Shown: piece by piece, positions 1 through 8,705 of the stretch | Layout of the letters: every line of letters begins with the position of its first letter | Position numbering within the stretch: position 1 is the first letter of the stretch | Assembly: GCA_030407315.1 (NCBI GenBank) | Contig: JALQPE010001727.1 | Coordinates: 1 to 11,306 of the forward strand | From: Asparagopsis taxiformis | Lineage: Eukaryota > Rhodophyta > Florideophyceae > Bonnemaisoniales > Bonnemaisoniaceae | DNA length: 11,306 nt | Reading direction: 5' to 3' | Notes under the pieces: generated by a model | What the model saw: only the letters and a program-made list of their open reading frames with translations | The model's database searches: none | Told to the model about the DNA's origin: nothing | Program-made: the position numbers and the translations under genes

Positions 1-6
1 GTGTAT

Positions 7-53
7 CGTCTGTGTTCTCGGAAATGGACGCGGACGTCCACAACCTCTAGTAC
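7..53 (+). repeat. Left terminal inverted repeat
   Basis: Read forward, this segment matches the reverse complement of 11257-11303 with 41 of 47 identical bases by eye. The first 34 bases have only two mismatches, and the match ends in a shared CTCTAGTAC. It contains GACGCGGACGTCC, so the palindrome GGACGTCC sits inside the terminal repeat. The position at both window extremes suggests the window is roughly one element. The true ends and any target-site duplication lie at or beyond the window edges and cannot be seen. Confidence 0.8.
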
Positions 54-310
54 ACCTAGTATTACTAGGCGGACGTCCATGTTCTCCAGTATTTTTGGAT
101 GTCCGCCTAGAACCGGACGTCCATGCGGTCTAGTACGTCTAGTATTACTAGGACGACATTCATTGTTTCTAGTATCACGGATGTCCCCCTCGGGATGGAC
201 TTCCGCCATGTCTATGTCAACCTAGGACGGGCGCCGGTTCAGAAATTCAAAAATTTCGACCCCAGAAATTTCTGCCGCCTTGCTCGACATGGATGTCCGC
301 ATCCATCACG
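54..310. repeat. Left subterminal region of GGACGTCC and CTAGTA motifs
   Basis: GGACGTCC recurs at 71-78 and 115-122, besides 32-39 in the terminal repeat. The near-palindrome CTAGTATTACTAG occurs at 56-68 and 139-151, and further CTAGTA or CTAGGAC words are scattered to about 230. At 289-306, ATGGATG and CATCCAT form a 7-bp inverted repeat around TCCG. The same vocabulary (TACTAG, CCTAG, GGATGTC) makes up the right-end 43-bp array, so both ends share motif content although the left one is not a clean tandem array. Such subterminal repeats are typical transposase-binding regions in DNA transposons; that role here is inference. Confidence 0.6.
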
Positions 311-1482
311 GCGACCACTCTATTTTTCCTTGTCGGTCGACTCCAATTTTGTCTTTAATTTTTCATCCTCTCGCTCACACCCCTTCCATTTGGTGCTCAC
401 CTCCCCCGTACTGTACCTCAAACACCCCCAATACCACTCTAGAACGCATTTTCAGCTACCTATCCCCGCTTCCACGGTGCACACCTCCATTCCATACCTA
501 CTTTTCTGCTCTACCGTACAGATTTCTTATAACCAGTCCTCATACTACCTCAGAATAGGAAAAAACATCCCCTATCCCTTCGACCATGCTCTCCCCCATC
601 ACCTTTGCAACGTATTGTTCTTCAATACCCTCTCTCTCTACCTTCAACCCATCTCCTTCGCCCTCTCCACAACTTCCTGCTGCTTACGCTTACCTCCTTC
701 CTCACCCACCCCTCCCTCCTCTCTCACCTGCTCCATCCCCACCACGCTACATCCCACGCCTCACATCTTCGATACCGTATACACCACCACCACCACCGCC
801 CACGCTCCCGCTCCCACGCCGTCTCCCCAGAAACCTCCCCGCTCTGAACCACATATCAACCCCCCACTTCGCACCCATCCTCCCACTCCCCTCCCTCCCC
901 AAATACAATAACCCTCTTCTTCTCCATCACATCCCCACTCACCACAGCCAGAACAGACGCCCCCCCTTTCCCACCTCTTTCTCCTCACTTTCCTAAACCC
1001 CCTCCTCTCGGGCCTTCAACCGCACCTCCTACGGTCCCACCTAACACCTCCTCCGCCCTCACTACCCCAACACCCCGCAGCGTCTCCCCAATCCCCATAA
1101 TATGCTTGTCGGCACTCTCTCCGAATCACACTCCAATCTAAACCCGCACTCCGTACATTCACTTACCCGCCCCGTCCACACACCCCCCCTGTACCATCCC
1201 TCCCAAGATCCATCCACCCCCACAGAACACATCCTCATACCACAGAAGAATTTTCTTCCTCTCATACCTCATCCTTAAAACCTCCATCTCTTCCATGTAA
1301 ATTTCGATGTAAATATTTTCTCCACTATGCAAACTCATACATGTATGAGCGTATGCCTTTCCGCTTCGTCAACCCTGAATATTGTATTCATGTATTCATA
1401 AAATGGAGCCACCCACATCCCTATCCCGTTCTGCAAGCTTTACAAACCACCAGACGCATACTCCACACTATTACAACAACCA
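311..1482. other. Pyrimidine-rich left flank, no convincing gene
   Basis: From about 560 to 1270 the + strand is almost all C, T and A, with a CAC triplet run near 783-800. Because stop codons need A or G in fixed places, long open frames arise here by composition. Two overlapping + strand frames are open (123-911, starting inside the subterminal repeats, and 586-996, with an ATG and proline-rich). They disagree in frame and neither shows a domain. On the minus strand, an ATG-started frame at 1265-1062 (67 codons, cysteine-rich) contains a GTAAGT donor-like site at 1166-1161, so a minus-strand exon is conceivable but unsupported. From 1271 to 1482 I see nothing beyond weak, diverged similarity to the inverted sequence just outside the right arm. 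Confidence 0.45.
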
Positions 1483-1925
1483 CTACTCGCTATTTCAGAC
1501 GACGCGGTACACAAAGTAGCGTAGTCCAACCTTCCGTACGCCTTTCCTGATGCTTACAAGTAAAAAACACGTCTAAACGTATATCAGAATGAGTGCGAGA
1601 GTTTTTTGCACAGGAGATGCTGGGCCACCAAATTGATTTTTCGGAAATTTTAGAATTTCTGGCTGGCCAGCAATGCAATCGAGCTGGACATCCACCGGAC
1701 GTCCATTTCAGGTTGATCGTGAGAGAGTGGGCGGGACCATGATGAAACAAGGACCAAGACCTGTCCCTGACGTGTTGAGCCTGAAATCGACCCGTAAAGA
1801 CGCGATTTTGGCTTACAGTTGGTGCTTACAGAAGCCAGTGATGACCCCGGTCGGGGCGGCAGCCGGTTCCTGGGGCCGTTGTGGCCAAATTAGACACCTT
1901 GATTTGAATTGAAATTTGGGCTATT

Positions 1926-1959
1926 CTCAAAAACATGCACATGTGAACATGTTTTTGAG
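1926..1959. repeat. 34-nt hairpin, left arm copy 1
   Basis: CTCAAAAACATG and CATGTTTTTGAG form a perfect 12-bp stem around a 10-nt loop that contains CACATGTG. The palindrome TGCCGTACGGCA follows at 1969-1980. This is one of six copies in the window. Confidence 0.85.
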
Positions 1960-2424
1960 ATGGGGGTCTGCCGTACGGCACAATCGACCCGCCCAAATCG
2001 ATGATTTTTCACAATTTTTTTCTGCCCGAAATTTTAGAATTTCTGGGCTCGCCAGCAATGCAATTGAGCCGGACATCCACCAGACGTCCATTCTGGGTTT
2101 GTCGTATGCTGCTCACATCTACGCATTACAGCAACCACGCAGGCGGGCCCACTGCTCATACGAAGTGCACGTAGCATGTGCAGCATGATGGATGAGCAGT
2201 GTTTGTCGTGAGAAGTGGGGTGGGAGCATGTCGAAACAAGGACCAAAACTTCGCCCTGGCGTATTGAGCCTGAGCCTGGAATCGATCCTTCGTGAGATGT
2301 GGCTTTGCTTACAGTTGGTGCTTACAGAAGCCAGCGATGGCCCCGCTCGGGGCGTCGGATGGCTTCTTCTGGGGCCGTTGTGGCCAGATTAGACACCTTG
2401 ATTTGAATTGAATTTTGAGCCATT

Positions 2425-2458
2425 CTCAAAAACATGCACATGTGAACATGTTTTTGAG
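2425..2458. repeat. 34-nt hairpin, left arm copy 2
   Basis: The 12-bp stem and CACATGTG loop are the same as in the other copies. A GTGCCGTACGGCAC palindrome follows shortly after, one base pair longer on each side than at copy 1. Confidence 0.85.
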
Positions 2459-2781
2459 ATGGGGGTGTGCCGTACGGCACTTTCGACCGCCCAAATCGAT
2501 ATAATTTTGCAATTTTTTTCTGACTGAAATTTTAGAATTTCTGGGCTCGCCAGCAATGCAATTGAGCTGGACATTCACCGGACGTCCATTTCAGGTTGGT
2601 CGAGTATTGCACATGGATACAGTTTTGCAGCTATTTCTCAGCCCAACATTTTAGAATTTCAGGGCTGACCAGCAATGTAACCGAGCCGGACTTCCACTGG
2701 ACGTCCATTTCAAGTTAGGCTAGTGCTGCACATTTGCTCGCATCGCAGCAACTAAGCAAGTGTTGACAGCACCGAGATGCC

Positions 2782-3171
2782 ATGCAGACAAGGGGGAATC
2801 GGCTGCAAACGGCTTCCCTGGTCGGCAGCTGGATGTCTGGATGTGAATGGCTGCAAGCATGGAAATCTTGCTACCGCACAGCGCATACACACTGCAGCAG
2901 CACATCACTGACGCATGCGAAAGTTGGGTGCTGCAGTGCGTGGTTGTTTGTGTGTTTGTGTGTGTATGACGAACCTTGTGGTATCCCTAGGCGTGCACTG
3001 GTACAAAAAGTTTGGACTGCCCCATCGGTCGTACTTTGGCGCATTTACATGCATCGGAGAACGACCAAGGAGGTAGAGCAGCAATCGCTGTTGGCTGAGC
3101 GTCCAAACTGGAGGGCTTGGGGCAATGGTTCTATAGCAGTCATTTATAGGACGCCCACCGTTGATGACTGA
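2782..3171 (+). CDS. Hypothetical 129-aa ORF of the left arm
   Basis: I do not recognise this protein. It is open from an ATG at 2782 to a stop at 3171 and points to the centre of the palindrome. The N-terminal part is rich in Cys and Trp (GCEWLQAWKSCYR near residues 20-32). A Cys-rich hydrophobic stretch around residues 49-64 is encoded by a GT-rich microsatellite. The C-terminal half is basic (HRRTTKEVEQQ). The mirrored copy (7085-6690, minus) differs by a few substitutions and a 6-nt indel in the microsatellite, so the frame is kept. That is weak evidence for coding, because near-identical arms would keep any ORF. A TATAAAT box read on the opposite strand (3148-3142) lies inside its 3' end. 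Confidence 0.25.
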   Translation: MQTRGNRLQTASLVGSWMSGCEWLQAWKSCYRTAHTHCSSTSLTHAKVGCCSAWLFVCLCVYDEPCGIPRRALVQKVWTAPSVVLWRIYMHRRTTKEVEQQSLLAERPNWRAWGNGSIAVIYRTPTVDD

Positions 3172-3184
3172 GATCCACGGTGGG
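3154..3184. repeat. Short inverted repeat at the ORF 3' end, left arm
   Basis: CCCACCGT (3154-3161) and ACGGTGGG (3177-3184) can pair as an 8-bp stem with a 15-nt loop. It overlaps the stop of the arm ORF. The mirror copy is at 6677-6707. It could be an RNA hairpin at a transcript end; the function is unknown. Confidence 0.5.
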
Positions 3185-3457
3185 TTTAGTATTCATGGTG
3201 TTGTCCTGCATTGGCGGACGTCGAAGACGAGTACTTCCAGTGAGCGTCCAAGGTGAACAGCTCAGCAGAGGATTATGATGTGGATGTGAAGGCATGGATG
3301 AGGCCAGCAGGACGTTTCTGCAAGATGGGCGTGAGTGGGTAAGTGAGCGGGGAGGGGCCGCTCGGGGCGCTTGGTAGCTTCTGGGGCCGTTGTGGCCAAA
3401 TTAGAATCAAGCCTATGTCCGGCGGACGTCCTGAATTGCTTTATTTTTTGGGCTATT

Positions 3458-3491
3458 CTCAAAAACATGCACATGTGAACATGTTTTTGAG
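3458..3491. repeat. 34-nt hairpin, left arm copy 3
   Basis: The stem and loop are identical to those of the other copies, and GTGCCGTACGGCAC follows. Upstream, this module has a different tail (about 3400-3450) with an extra GGACGTCC at 3424-3431 in place of the CAAATCAAGGTGTC segment. Confidence 0.85.
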
Positions 3492-3778
3492 ATGGGGGTG
3501 TGCCGTACGGCACTTTCGACCGCCCAAAATCGATGTATTTTTGCATTTTTTTCTGACTGAAATTTTAGAATTTCTGGGCTCGCCAGCAATGCAATTGCGC
3601 TGGTCATTCACCGGACGTCCATTTCCATTTCAGATCTACTGGTTGCACTAGGCCTGAAAGTGTTTCTGGATAGGGCCGAATAACGACCTGGGCAGCACGC
3701 ACTGCGTAAGATGATCTGTGTGATGCAGACTGCAAGGATTTCTATGGTGATTCTGGCTGGGGAATGTGGTAAGCTTGA

Positions 3779-4066
3779 TTGTTGCGTGGCTTTGTATCTC
3801 CTTGCCTGCCATTTTGCTTGGATATTTACACGAGCGATCAAACCGAAGACGCCGACTCGGCACAACTACCAACTCTCCTAGCTTCGAGTCAGCGCCATCT
3901 AATTGCAACTTGTGACACTCAAGACGAATACGTTGTGCTGATCTCTGCAATGAAAATTGAGTTAGTGCTGCAGTTCTTTTGGTCGATGCCAATATGCAGG
4001 GATACTGTTTACACCTTTTGGGAGTCAAGAAGTTCTCGGATTGCAAATCAAATCAGATCATGGTAG
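3779..4066 (+). pseudogene. Decayed Ty1/copia-like RNase H fragment
   Basis: The frame reads SSQRHLIATCDTQDEYVVL and then, after a stretch resembling the copia A-x-K-E-x-x-x-L-x-x-F/L pattern, VYTFWESRSSRIANQ. Ty1/copia RNase H domains typically carry W-S-S-K-x-Q, then A-x-S-T-T-E-A-E-Y-x-A-L, then about 25 residues later a D-N-x-S-A-I-x-L-A motif. Here the tryptophan is gone, TEAEY has become TQDEY, and the Asp-Asn pair is replaced by an insertion-like FWE before S-x-R-I-A-N. The segment upstream that should hold D-A-D-W-A-G is too short. A TAG follows directly. I read it as a short inactive retrotransposon relic in the unique centre; a chance match is possible. No LTR, primer-binding site or reverse transcriptase is visible nearby. 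Confidence 0.4.
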
Positions 4067-5416
4067 AATATCTGACTTTTCTCTCTTCCCTTCACCACAT
4101 CTGCATCCGGAGCTGAGCCAAGCTGAGCTGGAGGGAACCCGGCCGCTGACCCCTGTCATTCTCATAAAATCTTTAATGCAATACTATTCGTGTATGGTAA
4201 TGTAAGTGCTAATGAAAATGTATACAAGTCTAGAATAAACGTTGCAGTGGTTCTTTGTAGCTATCGATACTTGCTAAAAATCTGTAGCTTTTGCTTCTCG
4301 CATGGACGAGTTGCAGTCTTTGTGTTTGTTTCATTTCTGCCACAAACGAGAGGCAATCAGGGTCTGTGTTCACATAGAGAATGATTTAATATATGCGCTC
4401 ATTGCCGTCGTAGATACTTTTAACAATGGCCAGTACGTTTCTCTCGGCCGCCGCCGGGTACGGTCGGACTGAAAGATCGGGGAGATGTGTGGAGAGTAGT
4501 GTTTGGATAGAGACGAACGTTGCGATGGATGGAATGGTGATGATTTCATGCTGAAGCGATGGGAGATGGATGGATATGGTTGAATGAAATCTAGTATTCC
4601 GAAGGAGGCCTTTTCTCGAGGAAGAGGCATTATATTCTCACAAAGCATGTAGATACTGGTTTCCAGTTTGGTATGCTATTGTAGCTCAATTCACATCTTA
4701 TCTACACGTACGTATGGAGAGAGATCCAAGTGTGCGTGGCACAAGTCCAACGGTGAAAACGCAGTATGAAACTACCACAGATAAGGCGGCGTACAAAATC
4801 CTCGACTCAAGGCAGCTCTCAGGCTTTCGTGAGCACCGACTTCGTTCCACCAAGATGTTGCGGAAATATGTGCTGGTCTAACTTGATACGACCATTGGAC
4901 AGTTTTGCTCTCTAAGCAATGAGCGAAAAATCAATGATTGCGCGTGTCGTCGGTACGGTCTTGTAATGTTGGCTCAACCAATAACATCTAACGTTGAGTT
5001 ATCCACCCTCCGCCGTGTCGCGTCGTAAATTTGCACAGAAAATTTGTTTCAAATCTTTGCTCCAATTATCAGCTCAAATACGGCATTGATCTCCAGCTTC
5101 ATCTGGACAGAAACACCGATCGCTCGATGTCTGTCTCAAATAAACCGCAGTCAAACGCCATGCGGAAAGTTTCATCGCTTCCCGTTGCGACTGAATCTGC
5201 AAACGCCACACAAAAATTTGCCCTTTCCGCGTCCGGAACGAACGCCGACTACATGTCGTCAGGTTCCTGATCGACTGGATCGATGGAGCTTGCTCTGCAG
5301 GAGAGCAGGACAGGCGGTTTGTTATGCCTGGACAATTTCCATACCGATCTCCCTTCTTGAGTGCAAAATTACGAGTCTAGAAATTGACCTGCATCGGCTG
5401 CTGTATCACATCTGTG
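4067..5416. other. Unique central DNA without a recognised gene
   Basis: I see no confident gene here. From 4081 to 4260 the sequence is A/T-rich and UTR-like, with AATAAA-like words. A minus-strand frame (4648-4370) is open but shows no domain. Near 4976 a CCAAT word precedes a + strand frame with ATG at 5127 and TGA at 5268-5270 (47 residues, Ser/Asn-rich), which could be a first exon. An overlapping + frame (5044-5427) has no ATG start and uses another phase. No copy of the arm modules or of GGACGTCC occurs in this stretch. Confidence 0.4.
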
Positions 5417-6199
5417 CTAAGGATTGATGATACCCGTACCGCTGAGAAATTGCAGCTCTGGTAACGTGGGGATGATGTGCTGAACACGCAGAACGCTGAT
5501 CCATAACGGGACTGCTTCATAGGCATAGTACGGAATGTATTGAGACAGCCCAAGCGAATTCAGGAGGGAGCACCAGGGCAGTGCGCGGTGACTCAGCAGA
5601 TACCAGTGGTGAGTGGTCTAAATGGGGCTACACACGAGTTTGTCAATGAACAGTCTAGTTTAGTTTGGAAATGTTTCGGATGGATGGTATGTTGTAAATG
5701 TCGACAGATTTGAGGAAGCGATAGAAGCAATCAGCACCGTGTAGTTGCATCAAGGCTTTAGTGGCCATTGCTAGAGAACTTTCTCCAATGCCCTTATTGC
5801 AGGATGGGCAGAAAACCCGGCCGGCTTCGAGATTGAAGAATTCATTGCGCAGATTGAATGAATGCAATTGACGGAGAATGCAGAAGTATACAATGGTATC
5901 GTTTTGCAGGGTGACGTAGGGGAAACATGTTGGGCTTGTTGGAAATGCTGAGAGCGATGATGAGATCCAGTCGTTTCCGTCGTAGATGGCAGTGCTTATT
6001 TTCTGCACGGCTAGCTTGTCTGCTGGGCGACTGGGCGGTATTGGCGTACGATGAAGCGGGACTGGTGGTGTTTAAATGACATTTTTTGTTTGAAGATGGA
6101 TGTATGTGTGCGACTAGAATGTAGTAAGAGCATGAAAATGTTTATGTTTGATGGGCGTCGCATGTTGGGGGACTTTATGTCGTGTGGGGCAATAATGTC
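5417..6199 (-). pseudogene. Broken minus-strand coding region, unknown family
   Basis: Three minus-strand frames follow one another and read like protein. Frame A (6199-6011) has an ATG at 6163 and a basic C-terminus (SFKHHQSRFIVRQYRPVAQQ). Frame B (6071-5655) overlaps A in another frame, has no early Met, and carries AIYDGNDWISSS, a CPSC pair (RVFCPSCNKG) and a helix-like ATKALMQLHG. Frame C (5617-5417) starts right after a CATTTAG acceptor-like site with a TTGAC branch-like word 5' of it, and encodes WCSLLNSLGLSQYIPYYAYE followed by a hydrophobic stretch. A to B would need a frameshift. B to C would need a short intron whose donor is not obvious. I infer a decayed or spliced gene truncated near the right-arm junction. 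I cannot assign a family; the CPxC could bind zinc. Confidence 0.3.
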
Positions 6200-6368
6200 T
6201 CAGGTATTTGAAGCAGACAGCAATCGCTTGAGCGCATATAGACGTCCGGTGAATGACCAGCGCAATTGCATTGCTGGCGAGCCCAGAAATTCTAAAATTT
6301 CAGTCAGAAAAAAAATGCAAAAATACATCGATTTGGGCGGTCGAAAGTGCCGTACGGCACACCCCCAT

Positions 6369-6402
6369 CTCAAAAACATGTTCACATGTGCATGTTTTTG
6401 AG
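6369..6402. repeat. 34-nt hairpin, right arm copy 1
   Basis: This is the mirror of the copy at 3458-3491, with a perfect 12-bp stem. The palindrome GTGCCGTACGGCAC lies just before it. Confidence 0.85.
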
Positions 6403-6676
6403 AATAGCCCAAAAAATAAAGCAATTCAGGACGTCCGCCGGACATAGGCTTGATTCTAATTTGGCCACAACGGCCCCAGAAGCTACCAAGCGCCCCGAGC
6501 GGCCCCTCCCCGCTCACTTACCCACTCACGCCCATCTTGCAGAAACGTTCCTGCTGGCCTCATCCATGCCTTCACATCCACATCATAATCCTCTGCTGAG
6601 CTGTTCACCTTGGACGCTCACTGGAAGTACTCGTCTTCGACGTCCGCCAATGCAGGACAACACCATGAATACTAAA

Positions 6677-6707
6677 CCCACCGTGGATCTCAGTCATCAA
6701 CGGTGGG
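6677..6707. repeat. Short inverted repeat at the ORF 3' end, right arm
   Basis: CCCACCGT at 6677-6684 pairs with ACGGTGGG at 6700-6707. A TATAAAT lies beside it at 6713-6719. It is identical to the left-arm copy, so it adds no independent evidence of selection. Confidence 0.5.
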
Positions 6708-7085
6708 CGTCCTATAAATGACTGCTATAGAACCATTGCCCCAAGCCCTCCAGTTTGGACGCTCAGCCAACAGCGATTGCTGCTCTACCTCCTTGGTCGT
6801 TCTCCGATGCATGTAAATGCGCCAAAGTACGACCGATGGGGCAGTCCAAACTTTTTGTACCAGTGCACGCCTAGGGATACCACAAGGTTCGTCATACACA
6901 CAAACACACAAACAACCAAACAACCACGCACTGCAGCACCCAACTTTCGCATGCGTCAGTGATGTGCTGCTGCAGTGTGTATGCGCTGTGCGGTAGCAAG
7001 ATTTCCATGCTTGCAGCCATTCACATCCAGACATCCAGCCGCCGACCAGGGAAGCCGTTTGCAGCCGATTCCCCCTTGTCTGCAT
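6690..7085 (-). CDS. Hypothetical 131-aa ORF of the right arm
   Basis: This is the inverted copy of the 2782-3171 ORF, also reading towards the central spacer. It is two residues longer because of a 6-nt difference in the GT-rich stretch (about 6895-6935). Gly replaces Ser and Gly replaces Val at single positions. No family is recognised and no domain is visible. Both copies ending within 480-560 bp of the unique centre fits either a gene duplicated with the arm or a chance frame in a conserved repeat. Confidence 0.25.
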   Translation of the reverse strand: MQTRGNRLQTASLVGGWMSGCEWLQAWKSCYRTAHTHCSSTSLTHAKVGCCSAWLFGCLCVCVYDEPCGIPRRALVQKVWTAPSVVLWRIYMHRRTTKEVEQQSLLAERPNWRAWGNGSIAVIYRTPTVDD

Positions 7086-7408
7086 GGCATCTCGGTGCTG
7101 TCAACACTTGCTTAGTTGCTGCGATGCGAGCAAATGTGCAGCACTAGCCTAACTTGAAATGGACGTCCAGTGGAAGTCCGGCTCGGTTACATTGCTGGTC
7201 AGCCCTGAAATTCTAAAATGTTGGGCTGAGAAATAGCTGCAAAACTGTATCCATGTGCAATACTCGACCAACCTGAAATGGACGTCCGGTGAATGTCCAG
7301 CTCAATTGCATTGCTGGCGAGCCCAGAAATTCTAAAATTTCAGTCAGAAAAAAATTGCAAAATTATATCGATTTGGGCGGTCGAAAGTGCCGTACGGCAC
7401 ACCCCCAT

Positions 7409-7442
7409 CTCAAAAACATGTTCACATGTGCATGTTTTTGAG
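7409..7442. repeat. 34-nt hairpin, right arm copy 2
   Basis: This is the mirror of the copy at 2425-2458. The stem is perfect, the loop is the same, and the adjacent GTACGGCA palindrome is kept. Confidence 0.85.
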
Positions 7443-7767
7443 AATAGCCCAAATTTCAATTCAAATCAAGGTGTCTAATTTGGCCACAACGGCCCCAGGA
7501 ACCGCTGCTGCCCCGGCCGGGGCCATCACTGGCTTCTGTAAGCACCAACTGTAAGCAAAGCCACATCTCACGAAGGGTCGATTCCAGGCTCAAGCCCAAG
7601 TTATGCTAGGGAGACATCTTTTGGTCCTTGTTTCATCATGCTCCCACCTTACATCCTCACGACAAACACACTACACATCACGTTACTCATATTCCGTGCA
7701 CTTTGTATGAGTAGTGAGCCCGCCTGCTTAGTTGCTGCAATGCATGGATGTGGGCAGCACACGACAC

Positions 7768-8226
7768 AACCTGAAATGGACGTCCGGTGGATGTCCAGCT
7801 CGATTGCATTGCTGGCCAGCCCAGAAATTCTAAAATTTCGGGCAGAAAAAAATTGTGAAAAATCATCGATTTGGGCGGGTCGATTGTGCCGTACGGCAGA
7901 CCCCCATCTCAAAAACATGTTCACATGTGCATGTTTTTGAGAATAGCCCAAATTTCAATTCAAATCAAGGTGTCTAATTTGGCCACAACGGCCCCAGGAA
8001 CCGGCTGCGCCCCGACCGGGGTCATCACTGGCTTCTGTAAGCACCAACTGTAAGCCAAAATCGCGTCTTACGAAGGGTCGATTTCAGGCTCAACACGTCA
8101 GGGACAGGTCTTGGTCCTTGTTTCATCATGGTCCCGCCCTACTCTCTCACGATCAACCTGAAATGGACGTCCGGTGGATGTCCAGCTCGATTGCATTGCT
8201 GGCCAGCCCAGAAATTCTAAAATTTC
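7768..8226. repeat. Module unit bounded by a perfect 72-bp direct repeat
   Basis: Positions 7768-7839 and 8155-8226 are identical over about 72 bases, start to start 387 bp apart. Each copy begins AACCTGAAATGGACGTCC and ends AAATTTC. The interval between them carries, in order, an A-run, TGCCGTACGGCA (7887-7898), the 34-nt hairpin (7908-7941), CAATTCAAATCAAGGTG, a GGCC-rich segment and a tail ending near CTCTCACGATC. This is the most complete copy of the module that builds both arms. The equivalent on the left arm is about 1644-2089. Confidence 0.75.
7908..7941. repeat. 34-nt hairpin, right arm copy 3
   Basis: This is the mirror of the copy at 1926-1959. TGCCGTACGGCA precedes it at 7887-7898. 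The flanking CCCCCATCT on one side and AATAGCCCAAA on the other are shared by all copies. Confidence 0.85.
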
Positions 8227-8389
8227 CGAAAAATCAATTTGGTGGCTCAGCATCTCCTGTGCAGAAAACTCTCGCACTCATTTCTGATATACGTTTTGAC
8301 GTGTTTTTTACTTTTAAGCATCAGGAAAGGCGTTACGGAAAATTGGGACTACGCCACTTGTGAGCCGCGTCGTCTGAGATAGCGAGTAG

Positions 8390-8705
8390 AGTTTGTTGTA
8401 TAGTATTTATATTGTATTCCAAATGTGCGTTCGAGACCTCGTTTGTAATGTTCTCGTGGTTTTGTGGGTATCAGTTTTTGTGCTCACTTCTGGCAGCCCA
8501 ATGGTGGAATGTGCCTGAGCGATCAATCATCACCGCTAGGTCACACATTTTGCTGGCAACGTGCGCTTGGAAGGACGAATGACCGCCGTGGGAGATGGAT
8601 TTTCAATTAATTCATTTGAAATAATAAAATTATATTAATTGCGAACTTCATGGAATAAGTTTGTGCTTTACAGTGGATATTACAGGGATCATTTAAGGGA
8701 AGCAA
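8390..8705 (+). promoter_or_regulatory. Probable promoter region of the mini-exon gene
   Basis: This is unique DNA between the right arm and the ATG at 8706. An A/T-rich block at 8604-8641 has CAATTAAT and ATTAATTG as an 8-bp inverted repeat around 22 nt, with TATA-like words inside (AAATTATATT), about 65-100 bp upstream of the ATG. That is a plausible core promoter or operator-like site; no factor can be named. The first 300 bases are otherwise featureless. Confidence 0.35.

Larger units (their letters stand above)
1483..3619 (+). repeat. Left arm of a large inverted repeat (about 2.1 kb)
   Basis: The sequence from CTACTCGCT at 1483 to the GGACGTC at 3613-3619 is the inverted counterpart of 6241-8389. 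Identity is patchy. The inner 1.2 kb is near-identical apart from small indels and substitutions. A middle section (about 2090-2390) is clearly more diverged. The outer part (about 1600-1900) is again near-identical. The arm is itself built from partial copies of one module, with cores at 1644-1704 (truncated), 1917-2089, 2416-2587, about 2620-2706 (degenerate) and 3449-3619. Long inverted repeats made of subrepeats are the hallmark of Foldback-type elements; assigning this one to that class is inference. Confidence 0.9.
6241..8389 (-). repeat. Right arm of a large inverted repeat (about 2.1 kb)
   Basis: This is the inverted partner of 1483-3619, separated from it by a 2.6-kb unique centre. 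Homology begins abruptly at GACGTCC (6241), inside the motif that also closes the left arm, and ends at AGCGAGTAG (8389); only weak similarity continues outward. Module cores lie at 6241-6411, 7161-7248 (degenerate), 7280-7451, 7778-7950 and 8165-8226 (truncated). The arm contains the minus-strand copy of the mirrored 130-codon ORF. Confidence 0.9.

Noticed and set aside
123..911. 262-codon + strand open frame
   Set aside because: It begins inside the terminal/subterminal repeats and runs through a pyrimidine-rich tract where stops are rare in every frame. Another + frame overlaps it, and no domain or splice logic supports it.
1860..1915. GGGGCCGTTGTGGCC and adjacent conserved block considered as a tRNA-like or Pol III promoter element
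   Set aside because: No cloverleaf, no convincing A and B boxes and no T-run terminator at suitable spacing could be found.
3343..3651. ORFs of 60-105 codons across the hairpin modules, on both strands in both arms
   Set aside because: They recur wherever the module recurs, overlap each other on both strands, and cross the palindromes. They are by-products of the repeat.
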